Made by a program: the position numbers and the translations under genes. From NCBI GenBank assembly GCA_009768935.1, contig WESA01000028.1, forward strand, positions 1-38,107: 38,107 bases of DNA, read 5' to 3'. The DNA is from Rectinema subterraneum. GTDB taxonomy: Bacteria > Spirochaetota > Spirochaetia > Treponematales > Rectinemataceae. Below, piece by piece: positions 24,196 through 31,649 of this stretch (position 1 is its first letter; each line of letters starts with the position of its first letter). Below the pieces are notes generated by a model. The model made no database searches and was not told the origin of the DNA. It was given only the letters and a program-made list of their open reading frames with translations.

Positions 24196-25091
24196 TCGCC
24201 CCTTTCCACTCGCTTCTCGACGATGAACACATAGAAAATCGACACTGGGAAAACCAGAAGGAAAATCAGTGTCACCACTGTCGCGCCAAGACCCATGCCC
24301 ACTTGACTCGACCCGAGCCCGCCAAACGCAATGCGGTAGAACAAGGTTCCGAGCACGTCGGTGGAACCTGCGGGACCTCCCTGCGTTCCTTCCATCGCGT
24401 AGACAATGTCGAAGATATTGAATGTCCATATGAATTTGAGCATGCTTGTTGTGGCAATAATCGGCAGAAGATGCGGCAAGATAATGCGCCCAGCAATCTG
24501 CATTTCAGTTGCGCCGTCGATTCGGGCTGCCTCTGTCATTTCGCGATCGATGCCGAGAATCGCAGCCAGATACACTAGAATGTAAAATCCGAGCCCCCTC
24601 CATGCCGTCACAAAAATGATTGTCGGCAGAGCAGTACTTGTATTCCCAAGCCATGGTTTTGCAAGAAAGCCGAGCCCGAGCACGCGGAACAGCTGATTGA
24701 CAAGCCCCCATTGCGGATTGAGCAGCAGCCCCCACAAAAAGCCTACCACCACAATCGCGAGCGTGTTCGGAAAGAAATAGATTACCTTCAGAAACTTTGT
24801 TCCCTTTATATCCGCGGAGAGCAGAAAAGCGAAAAAAAGCCCAGGCACTACCGAAAGAATGAGAGACCATATGAAAAATACGATATTATGCCCGAGCGCG
24901 CGATAAAACTCCGGCGCCATAAATCCGGAGAGAATATTCTTGTAGTTCGAGAGTCCGATGAATTTCTTCGGTCCAATGCCAGGCCAGTCATAGAAGCTGA
25001 GCCCGAGGCTCGAAAAAAACGGATACGCAATGAATACGGTATATAAGAGCAGCGCCGGGAAGAGCATCCACAAAAAAGAATATTTCCGCAC
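24192..25091 (-). CDS. Sugar ABC transporter permease (MalF type)
   Basis: This 299-residue inner-membrane permease of the CUT1 family has about six transmembrane segments. The EAA loop reads EMTEAARIDGATEMQIAGRIILPHLLP, and the N-terminal YPFFSSLGLSFYDWPGIG is typical of MalF/UgpA-like proteins. The start is set at a GTG (25091) preceded by GAGGT at about six bases; the in-frame ATG at 25184 adds a segment of non-typical sequence. It is separated from the binding protein gene by about 110 bases containing a hairpin and is coupled to the downstream permease. Confidence 0.82.
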   Translation of the reverse strand: MRKYSFLWMLFPALLLYTVFIAYPFFSSLGLSFYDWPGIGPKKFIGLSNYKNILSGFMAPEFYRALGHNIVFFIWSLILSVVPGLFFAFLLSADIKGTKFLKVIYFFPNTLAIVVVGFLWGLLLNPQWGLVNQLFRVLGLGFLAKPWLGNTSTALPTIIFVTAWRGLGFYILVYLAAILGIDREMTEAARIDGATEMQIAGRIILPHLLPIIATTSMLKFIWTFNIFDIVYAMEGTQGGPAGSTDVLGTLFYRIAFGGLGSSQVGMGLGATVVTLIFLLVFPVSIFYVFIVEKRVERGE

Positions 25092-25144
25092 GTCTACCTC
25101 GCTCAGATACAAAATGGGGCGCGCTTCAGAGGAACCGGCTTTGC

Positions 25145-25171
25145 CAGGGCGATCAGAAAGCGACCGCCCTG
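25145..25171 (-). terminator. Hairpin between the binding protein gene and the permeases
   Basis: CAGGGCG (25145-25151) and CGCCCTG (25165-25171) form a perfect 7-bp stem with a 13-base loop, about 30 bases after the binding protein stop. There is no T-run, so it may act as an mRNA-stabilising or attenuating stem and not as a full terminator. Confidence 0.45.
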
Positions 25172-25201
25172 CACGCCCACGCATGTGGCATCAGCACAGC
25201 G

Positions 25202-26452
25202 TTATTTTTTGAAAGCCGGGTACCATGTCGAAATGCCATCCTGCAATTTCTTTGCAAGCTCTTCCGGCGTCATCTGATCAAGATACATCTTCTGCATGTT
25301 TTCTTGCAGAATGTTGTAGACACTGGGCATTCCTGCATCGAACGGTGAGCCGACCCAGTAGCGGTTGGTCGATGCAATTGTGACCATTTTGTTGTAGCAT
25401 TTGACAAGAATCGGCTTGGATGCAGGCATGGTAACGCCTTTTATTGCGGTTATCTCGCCGGTCGTTGAAGAGAAGAGCTCGCCATACGCTTTGGTACCGG
25501 CATAGTTGAGCACTTTGATCGCAGCATCTTTGTTCTTGGATGCGCTGCTCAAACCATACGCGCCATCCATATAGATATACGCTTTTGCAGGAAGATTCTT
25601 GTCTTTTGGGGGAACGGGGAAATAATCGAACTTCAGGTCAGGATTAGTTTTGAGCCAGTTGGTATTGCCCCAGACTCCGTAAAAGACCATTGCCACCTGT
25701 TCCATTGCAAAGGCGACATCCTGCTCTGCGGTGGTATTTGCCATAAAGTCCTTCTGGTAGTACTTCTTGAGCGCATTGAGGTCTTTTAGCATGTTGACAT
25801 ATTCTGGGTCGGTGAATTTGGCTTTTCCTTCCGCAAGCTTGCCAATCCAGGCGTCGCCAGGGTAGCTCACGCCGACCATTGCATTCTGCATGGCGAGAGT
25901 CCACGCTTCCTTGCCGGAGACAAAGAATGGAGTGATGCCATTTTTTTGAAGAGTTTCGGCAACCTGCACGAGTTCATCCCAGGTCTGCGGCTCTTTGAGT
26001 TTGTATTTGTCGAACATCGCCTTGTTGTAGAAAATGCCGACAATCTGGTTTGCAAAAGGAACCCCCCAGGTCTTGTTGTTCGAGCGGATAAAGCTGAGGG
26101 AGACATTGTCAAAGTTCGACAGGTCTACGCTGCTGTCGAGCGGCACGAGATAGGAGTTGTCAATAAGAGCCTGTGTTCTCGCGCCCGGAAGTCTGCGGGT
26201 GTACATGAGATCCGGACCGACGCCGCCCTGCAGAGAAACGAGCAGCTTGGAATCATACTCAGTTGGCGGAAATACTTCATATTTGATGGTAATCTGCTCT
26301 CCTTTTGCTTTGAGTGCAGTTTCGACCGATTTCCATACATCGACATCCTGAGCGCGCCAGCCCCAGATGGTTACTGTCGCCGGTTTGGACTGAGCCCATG
26401 CGGGCATCATAAGGCAAAGCAGAAGCATTGCCATCAAAAACCTTTTTGCCAT
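25202..26452 (-). CDS. Sugar ABC transporter substrate-binding protein
   Basis: This 416-residue exported solute-binding protein is of the family-1 (MalE/UgpB-like) type. A signal peptide (MAKRFLMAMLLLCLMMPAWAQ) precedes VTIWGWRAQDVDVWKSVETALKAKG. Other typical stretches are GGVGPDLMYTRR, GVPFANQIVGIFYNKAMFDKYKL and TWDELVQVAETLQKNGITPFF. The start at 26452 is supported by AGGAGG eight bases upstream and by the signal peptide; the frame extends further without coding character. It heads the importer operon and is divergent from murQ across about 205 bases containing promoters for both directions. Confidence 0.9.
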   Translation of the reverse strand: MAKRFLMAMLLLCLMMPAWAQSKPATVTIWGWRAQDVDVWKSVETALKAKGEQITIKYEVFPPTEYDSKLLVSLQGGVGPDLMYTRRLPGARTQALIDNSYLVPLDSSVDLSNFDNVSLSFIRSNNKTWGVPFANQIVGIFYNKAMFDKYKLKEPQTWDELVQVAETLQKNGITPFFVSGKEAWTLAMQNAMVGVSYPGDAWIGKLAEGKAKFTDPEYVNMLKDLNALKKYYQKDFMANTTAEQDVAFAMEQVAMVFYGVWGNTNWLKTNPDLKFDYFPVPPKDKNLPAKAYIYMDGAYGLSSASKNKDAAIKVLNYAGTKAYGELFSSTTGEITAIKGVTMPASKPILVKCYNKMVTIASTNRYWVGSPFDAGMPSVYNILQENMQKMYLDQMTPEELAKKLQDGISTWYPAFKK

Positions 26453-26480
26453 GTTCGAGCCTCCTGGTGAAAATAGAATG

Positions 26481-26497
26481 AGCGCTATGCAAGCGCT
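26481..26497. promoter_or_regulatory. Palindrome in the binding protein leader, candidate MurR operator
   Basis: AGCGCT (26481-26486) and AGCGCT (26492-26497), each self-complementary, surround ATGCA. The core GCGCTATGCAAGCGC matches the palindrome at the other end of the operon (23362-23376) at all positions except the central two bases. It lies 28 bases upstream of the binding protein ATG and downstream of its predicted promoter, where a repressor could block elongation. Confidence 0.5.
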
Positions 26498-26537
26498 GCT
26501 CTGGCATGTGCAGCTTGGAACGCACTGTGCCACAACC

Positions 26538-26566
26538 AGTATTGGACTGTTCTGCCGGGTTGTCAA
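26538..26566 (-). promoter_or_regulatory. Predicted promoter of the sugar importer operon
   Basis: On the minus strand there is a perfect TTGACA (26566-26561), a 17-base spacer and AATACT (26543-26538). It lies about 85 bases upstream of the binding protein ATG. Confidence 0.55.
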
Positions 26567-26606
26567 TATTTTTTGAAATAATTTTTCGAAATTTGGCTTT
26601 TGAGCA

Positions 26607-26637
26607 TTGCAATGATGTATGAACATCGCTATATAAT
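26607..26637 (+). promoter_or_regulatory. Predicted promoter of murQ-murR
   Basis: TTGCAA (26607-26612) and the overlapping -10 candidates TATATA (26630-26635, spacer 17) or TATAAT (26632-26637, spacer 19) precede the murQ ribosome-binding site CAGGAG (26647-26652). The upstream stretch is AT-rich. Confidence 0.5.
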
Positions 26638-26657
26638 GAAAAAACACAGGAGCGACA

Positions 26658-27596
26658 ATGGACTTTCAAGCATTGGATGACTATCTCGAACGCGCCACGA
26701 CCGAATCGCGCAATGCCCGTTCTGCAAATATCGACAAGCTGCCAACTATCGAAATATTGCGCATTATCAATGAAGAAGACAAGGGTGTGCCCTTTGCGGT
26801 CGAAAAGGTTCTGCGCGATATTGCAGCGCTTGTGGAAGACATTGTCCGCGCATTTACTAGCGGAGGCCGCCTTGTGTATATCGGCGCTGGTACTTCGGGA
26901 AGGCTTGGTGTGCTCGATGCATCCGAGTGTCCACCGACATTTGGGGTTCCACCAGGGATGGTGGTGGGCATTATAGCCGGTGGGGAAGCTGCCCTGCGAA
27001 ACTCAATCGAAGGCGCAGAAGATGAGCCGGAAGAGGGAATGCTAGCCCTGCGCAATATCGATTTCTGTTCCCGCGATGTTCTTGTGGGCATTACTGCATC
27101 GGGCTCCGCGCCCTATGTGTTGGGGGCCATGCAGTATGCAAGAGAGCAAGGATCGGTAGTGGGGGCGATATCCTGCAACCGCGAATCGAAGACATTTGCG
27201 CTTGCGCACCATCGCATACTGCTGGAGGTAGGCCCCGAGGTTATCACTGGCTCTACCAGAATGAAAGCAGGTACCGCCCAGAAACTTGTGCTCAACATGC
27301 TTACGACAACCAGCATGATTCGTATCGGCAAGGTCTACGGTAACCTGATGGTAGATCTCACGCCTGTCAACCGGAAGCTTGTGGATCGCTCGAAGCGCCT
27401 TATCCGCCAAGCGACGGGCTGCACCAAGGATGAAGCGGAAGCGGCCTTTCTTGCGTCAGGCGGGAAGCCTAAAATTGCTATCTTGATGATTGCACTTGGA
27501 ATCAGTGCTGAAACGGCACAAGAACTCATTCAGCAAGGACAAGGCCGCCTCGCCGATGCGATGCGAATATATTCCCAGTCAAAAAAAGGCAGGTAA
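26658..27596 (+). CDS. murQ: N-acetylmuramic acid 6-phosphate etherase
   Basis: This 312-residue SIS-fold enzyme cleaves the D-lactyl ether of MurNAc-6-phosphate to give GlcNAc-6-phosphate and D-lactate. The signature IGAGTSGRLGVLDASECPPTFG includes Glu90 at the position of the catalytic glutamate. SIEGAEDEPEEG, ITASGSAPYVLGAM, EVGPEVITGSTRMKAGTAQK and LTPVNRKLVDR are all typical. The ATG is preceded by CAGGAG. It is divergent from the sugar importer and five bases upstream of the RpiR-type regulator, with which it must be co-transcribed. Confidence 0.95.
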   Translation: MDFQALDDYLERATTESRNARSANIDKLPTIEILRIINEEDKGVPFAVEKVLRDIAALVEDIVRAFTSGGRLVYIGAGTSGRLGVLDASECPPTFGVPPGMVVGIIAGGEAALRNSIEGAEDEPEEGMLALRNIDFCSRDVLVGITASGSAPYVLGAMQYAREQGSVVGAISCNRESKTFALAHHRILLEVGPEVITGSTRMKAGTAQKLVLNMLTTTSMIRIGKVYGNLMVDLTPVNRKLVDRSKRLIRQATGCTKDEAEAAFLASGGKPKIAILMIALGISAETAQELIQQGQGRLADAMRIYSQSKKGR

Positions 27597-27601
27597 ATAG
27601 C

Positions 27602-28450
27602 ATGAATTATGGGGCCCTTGAAACAATTGCCCAATCTATGCCTCGCCTTGCGGACACCGAACGCCGCATCGCCGAGTTTGTCCAGGCATCGCCTCAGAAA
27701 GTGCTGCATCTCAATATTGCCGAGTTAGCTCGCCAGGCGGGTACGAGCAGTGCAGCAGTCGTGCGCTTCTGCAAGCGGATTGGTGCAGAGGGATACAGCG
27801 ACTTCAAGCTCTGGCTGGCCAAAGATGTGTATCAGGGCTGGAATGAGAAATATCTGCCCGATCTCGGCCTGGAATCGCAAACGCCGGCTTCGAAGGCAAT
27901 TCATGACATGGCGGAAGCAGTGCGCCGCACCATGAGTGCACTTGCGGCGACGCTCTCCCCGCAAGCTGTGGAAGAAGCTGCGGAACGAATTCGCACTGCC
28001 GCCATGACCGCGCTCTTTGGCGTTGGCGCCTCGGGCCTTGTTGCAGCGGACTTCCATCAGAAGCTGTCACGCATTGGGCTTCCTTCCTCCTACCTTTTCG
28101 ATACCCACGCACAGATCACAGCATCCTGTGCCCTGCGTCCTCAGGATATCGCTTTTGTTATTTCGTATTCCGGTGAGACGGATGCCATGATCGAAGTAGC
28201 GGACCAGGCGAAAGCGCGTGGCTGTTTTCTGATCGCAATGACTATGGCCGGAACAAATCGCTTGTGCGGCCGGGCCGATCTTGCACTCTCTATCCCTGCC
28301 GTGGAGCGCGTCTACCGCAGCGCGGCAGAACTCTCGCGGCTGAGCCAGCTTGCTGCAATAGATATTCTGTTCAATGTCATTATCTCGTATGATATCGACG
28401 GCGCAATCGCGGCGCTCGAGCGTTCGATGCAGGCGACGCACGGGTTCTGA
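27602..28450 (+). CDS. murR: RpiR-family regulator, probable MurR
   Basis: This 282-residue transcription factor has an N-terminal HTH_6 domain (residues 1-80, with NIAELARQAGTSSAAVVRFCKRIGAEGYSDFKLWL) and a C-terminal SIS sugar-phosphate domain (FGVGASGLVAADFHQKLSRIGL; then FVISYSGETDAMIEVADQAKARG). In E. coli MurR senses MurNAc-6-phosphate and represses murQP; the same ligand is likely here from its position directly after murQ. A 13-bp tandem duplication covers the stop codon. The candidate binding sites are the palindromes flanking the importer operon. Confidence 0.88.
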   Translation: MNYGALETIAQSMPRLADTERRIAEFVQASPQKVLHLNIAELARQAGTSSAAVVRFCKRIGAEGYSDFKLWLAKDVYQGWNEKYLPDLGLESQTPASKAIHDMAEAVRRTMSALAATLSPQAVEEAAERIRTAAMTALFGVGASGLVAADFHQKLSRIGLPSSYLFDTHAQITASCALRPQDIAFVISYSGETDAMIEVADQAKARGCFLIAMTMAGTNRLCGRADLALSIPAVERVYRSAAELSRLSQLAAIDILFNVIISYDIDGAIAALERSMQATHGF

Positions 28451-28468
28451 TGCTCTGTTCTGATGCTC
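28444..28468 (+). repeat. 13-bp tandem duplication over the murR stop
   Basis: GTTCTGATGCTC occurs at 28444-28455 and again at 28457-28468, one base apart. The first copy carries the murR TGA stop. It looks like a recent slippage event. Confidence 0.7.
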
Positions 28469-28520
28469 AACTGGCGCAAAAGTCTCTGTCTCGTATACAA
28501 TATTATTGGAAAAAAATGCA

Positions 28521-30041
28521 ATGAGCATTGAAACACTGAGAACAATTCTGTACGCGACAAGCGCAATTGTCGGCTTTTTGGTCATCTATTCTGCAGCCCG
28601 GCAGAAGAGCCATCTTGCGCGATACTTTTTCTTTGCAGCCCTCTGTGCTTTTCTCTATATTTTCGGCTACGCGTCCGAGTTGGGCGCGCATTCTCTCGAA
28701 GAAATCCGTTTTTGGCTCAAATTCGAATATTTTGGCTTATCGTTTGTTTCTTCATTTTGGTTTTTGCTTTCGTGGAAATTATGGTACAGCCGCAATCCGA
28801 GATTCAGGATGGTGGTGTTGGTATTTGTCATACCGGCAATTACGCTTTTTCTTGTGTCGACACAGGAATTTCAGGGGCTTTTTTACCGCTCGCTCAGGCT
28901 TTCGGATATAGATGGGCATCATCTTGCAATTATCGAAAAAGGGCCTTGGTACTGGGTTCAACTTGTTTATCAATCTGCATTTATCATTATGAGCATCATA
29001 CTGCAATGGCTTTCTTGGCGCAGGCGCGGCGGGGTTTTCAAGAGCAGTGGTTTCTGGATGTTTGTCAGTACACTGAGCCTTCTGCCATGGATTGTCATCT
29101 ACCAGCTTGGGAAATCGCATAATGGTATTGACTTGGCGCCTTTTGGCATTGCGTTGAGCATATTTTTCATTGCGATTGCAGTTTTGCGCTATGGCACGCT
29201 CAGTTCAGAGGAAGTGTTTCTCTATTCGATATTTGCTGGTATAGACGACGGGGTGGTTATTCTTGACCGGGATGGGAGGATTTCTGATTTCAACGCAGCA
29301 GCGCAAAAGATTTTTCCCTGGCTGAATTCGAGCAGTATCGGAATGCCGATATCGGATCCTGCGGATGCTTCCCTGTTCAATTTCGATGCTCCATTGAAGA
29401 TGGAAAAAGTTGTCGAACTGGCAGGGAACAAACGGTACTACCAAGGAAGGTTCACCCTTATTTATGAAGGTCGTTCAGTGCTGGGACGTGTCTATTTCTT
29501 TAGAGATATAACGGACTCAAGACGCCTGACGAATCGGCTCCGGAAACTGGCGAATTTCGATGCGCTCACGAGCCTTTACAACCGGCGCAGGTTTATGGAA
29601 CGAGCGGAAAAAGTGCTGGCAAATGCTCAGAGAGCGTGGAAGAATATTGCGCTTCTTATGATCGATGTGGATCATTTCAAGAATGTGAACGATCGTTTCG
29701 GGCATGCGGTGGGCGACAGAGTACTCGCTGCTGTTGGGCGCATAATACGACGAAGGTGCAAGCAAAAAGGTTTTGCAGGGCGCTATGGAGGCGAGGAATT
29801 TGTCGTTCTACTGCGCGGCGCGCAGAGAGAGCAAGCATTGGATATCGGTGAAGGTATTCGCAGAAGCATCGAAGGAATCGCGATCGAAAAGCGAATGATT
29901 CCGGTGCGGGTTACGGTATCGATCGGCGTTTCGTCCTGCTCGGAAAAAGAGGGAGCCTACGATCTCGATGAACTTTTGATGTCAGCCGACCGCGCGCTCT
30001 ACCTGGCGAAAAACAGAGGCCGAAACAGGGTAGAAGGTTGA
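28521..30041 (+). CDS. Membrane diguanylate cyclase (7TM, PAS, GGDEF)
   Basis: This 506-residue protein has about seven hydrophobic segments in residues 1-220, resembling the 7TM sensor module of histidine kinases. A PAS-like segment follows (GIDDGVVILDRDGRISDFNAAAQKIFPW, about residues 240-330), then a GGDEF domain (LTSLYNRRRFMERA through the C-terminus). The active-site motif is GGEEF near residue 424, and IDVDHFKNVNDRFGHAVGD is intact, so synthesis of c-di-GMP is likely. The inhibitory RxxD site is absent: the sequence before GGEEF is KQKGFAGRY. The ATG at 28521 is used; a TTG 15 bases earlier is possible. It lies 70 bases after murR. Confidence 0.87.
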   Translation: MSIETLRTILYATSAIVGFLVIYSAARQKSHLARYFFFAALCAFLYIFGYASELGAHSLEEIRFWLKFEYFGLSFVSSFWFLLSWKLWYSRNPRFRMVVLVFVIPAITLFLVSTQEFQGLFYRSLRLSDIDGHHLAIIEKGPWYWVQLVYQSAFIIMSIILQWLSWRRRGGVFKSSGFWMFVSTLSLLPWIVIYQLGKSHNGIDLAPFGIALSIFFIAIAVLRYGTLSSEEVFLYSIFAGIDDGVVILDRDGRISDFNAAAQKIFPWLNSSSIGMPISDPADASLFNFDAPLKMEKVVELAGNKRYYQGRFTLIYEGRSVLGRVYFFRDITDSRRLTNRLRKLANFDALTSLYNRRRFMERAEKVLANAQRAWKNIALLMIDVDHFKNVNDRFGHAVGDRVLAAVGRIIRRRCKQKGFAGRYGGEEFVVLLRGAQREQALDIGEGIRRSIEGIAIEKRMIPVRVTVSIGVSSCSEKEGAYDLDELLMSADRALYLAKNRGRNRVEG

Positions 30042-30058
30042 GAGGTTGGAAGGTCGAA

Positions 30059-30099
30059 GGGCAAAGGGTGTCCGGGGGCAGGGGGAAGGGAACTGGGGG
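30059..30099 (+). other. G-run block with G-quadruplex potential
   Basis: Six runs of three to five G's lie within 41 bases, with spacers of 2-5 bases (runs at 30059, 30066, 30074, 30081, 30088 and 30095). It sits just after the diguanylate cyclase stop and before the hydrolase gene, on the sense strand of both. It could fold as a quadruplex in the transcript. Confidence 0.6.
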
Positions 30100-30190
30100 C
30101 GCGGTTTATTTTCATTTGCTAAAAAATTTGCATTTTCGCGATTGCGGTGCCGTATTCCTCGTTCAATAATCGTTCAACTAGGAGGCACAT

Positions 30191-31513
30191 ATGAAAAAAT
30201 TCCTCAGTATGATAGCGTTATTCGCTATGTTATTGCCTGCAGTATGGAGCCAGGATAACCACATCGATACTATCCGCGCAGACGCCCCGGCGCTCGCGGA
30301 CTACGGCCCTTACACAATCGGTGTCACCACCCTCACCTTCGTCCACCCGGGCCAACCCGACATCGTCAACTATAAACCGGGCCAACCCATGCCCACCTAC
30401 GACCGCCCGCTCACCTGCGAAATCTGGTACCCAGCCACGCTCGTGCCGGGCCAGGCGCCCAGTGGTGAGTATCTTAATGTCGTCACCCGTGATCCCAGCC
30501 TCAAAGTGACGCTCTATGGAAGAGCCGTGCGCAACGCAGCTCCCGACAAAAGCGCGGCTCCCTATCCGCTCGTCCTTATTTCCCACGGCTATCCGGGTAA
30601 CCGTTTCCTCTTGAGCCACCTGGGTGAAAACCTCGCCAGCAAAGGCTATGTCGTCGTTTCGATCGATCACACCGACAGCACCTATTCCGATCAGGGCACC
30701 TTTCCCTCGACCCTGTACAATCGCTCCCCAGATCAGTTCTTTGTGCTCGATTCGATGGCTCGCCTCAATGCCGATGACCGCGGCACCGGCCTCGCAGGCA
30801 TGATTGATGCGGACAAGACCACACTCATCGGCTATTCCATGGGCGCATATGGCGTCGTCAATTCGCTTGGCGGCGGCCTGTCGGCGAATATTGTCAAGAA
30901 TGCGACCTTCTCTCCTGGGAACATTCTCGAAGCGAGAGCTGCGGGCAACCCCGCCTACACCGCGAGCCTTGATCAGCGCGTCAAGGCGGGTGTCGCGATC
31001 GCTCCCTGGGGCATGAATTACGGCTTCTGGGATGCAGAAGGGCTCAAAGGAATCAAAACCCCGATATTCTTCATGGCTGGCAGCAAGGACACCGTCGCTG
31101 GCTATTCGCCCGGCTCCCATACGATATTCGATCTAGCTATCAATGCTGACCGCTACTTTCTCACCTTCGAGAACGGCTCGCACAACTCAGCCGCTCCAAT
31201 GCCCGCTCCCAAAGAAGTGCGCGCAAAAGGCTCGCTCGGCGCCAAAGTCGCTTCGCACTACCTCGACGCTGTCTGGGACAATGTGCGCATGAACAACATC
31301 GCCCAGCATTTCATCACTGCCTTTTTGGCGAAATACATCAAAGGCGACCCCAATGCCGACAGCTGGCTTGCCCTCATCGAGAACGGTGCCGACGGCAAAT
31401 GGTCAGTTGATGAAAAAGGCCAGCCCAAGCCCGACCACACCTACTGGAAAGGTTTCGGGAACAACCAGGCTGTGGGATTGAAACTGGAGCACAGGCTGCC
31501 GGGAGCGCGCTGA
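30191..31513 (+). CDS. Exported alpha/beta hydrolase (dienelactone / PAF-acetylhydrolase-like)
   Basis: This 440-residue protein has a signal peptide (MKKFLSMIALFAMLLPAVWSQ). The alpha/beta hydrolase core includes the oxyanion region LVLISHGYPGNRFL, the nucleophile elbow GYSMG (Ser216), an acid in GSKDT (Asp300) and a histidine in NGSHNS (His331), so the catalytic triad is complete. It resembles the large secreted esterases grouped as COG4188; the substrate is unknown. An AGGAGG precedes the ATG. The last residues (LKLEHRLPGAR) are encoded by one copy of a 22-base direct repeat, and an IS element lies 42 bases downstream. Codons are unusually rich in C at third positions compared with nearby genes. 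Confidence 0.82.
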   Translation: MKKFLSMIALFAMLLPAVWSQDNHIDTIRADAPALADYGPYTIGVTTLTFVHPGQPDIVNYKPGQPMPTYDRPLTCEIWYPATLVPGQAPSGEYLNVVTRDPSLKVTLYGRAVRNAAPDKSAAPYPLVLISHGYPGNRFLLSHLGENLASKGYVVVSIDHTDSTYSDQGTFPSTLYNRSPDQFFVLDSMARLNADDRGTGLAGMIDADKTTLIGYSMGAYGVVNSLGGGLSANIVKNATFSPGNILEARAAGNPAYTASLDQRVKAGVAIAPWGMNYGFWDAEGLKGIKTPIFFMAGSKDTVAGYSPGSHTIFDLAINADRYFLTFENGSHNSAAPMPAPKEVRAKGSLGAKVASHYLDAVWDNVRMNNIAQHFITAFLAKYIKGDPNADSWLALIENGADGKWSVDEKGQPKPDHTYWKGFGNNQAVGLKLEHRLPGAR

Positions 31514-31546
31514 GCCGCCGGCCTGAAGCTGGAGCACAGGCTGCCG
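31480..31546 (+). repeat. Pair of 22-bp direct repeats at the hydrolase 3' end
   Basis: Copies at 31480-31501 and 31525-31546 share CTGGAGCACAGGCTGCCG and differ at one base. The first copy is coding and the second lies after the stop at 31513. They predate the IS insertion, since the 9-bp target site begins immediately after the second copy. Confidence 0.7.
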
Positions 31547-31555
31547 CAATAACTG
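31547..31555 (+). repeat. Left target-site duplication of the IS1-type element
   Basis: CAATAACTG here is repeated at 32881-32889 directly after the right end. Nine bases is the usual duplication length for IS1. Confidence 0.75.
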
Positions 31556-31649
31556 GCTAGTGCTCCCAACCTTGTGCCAGAGTTGAAGTAAGCATTCGCA
31601 TTCTCGCGTCTACCTCTATGAGAAGACTCACCACTCTCTATGGAGGTAG

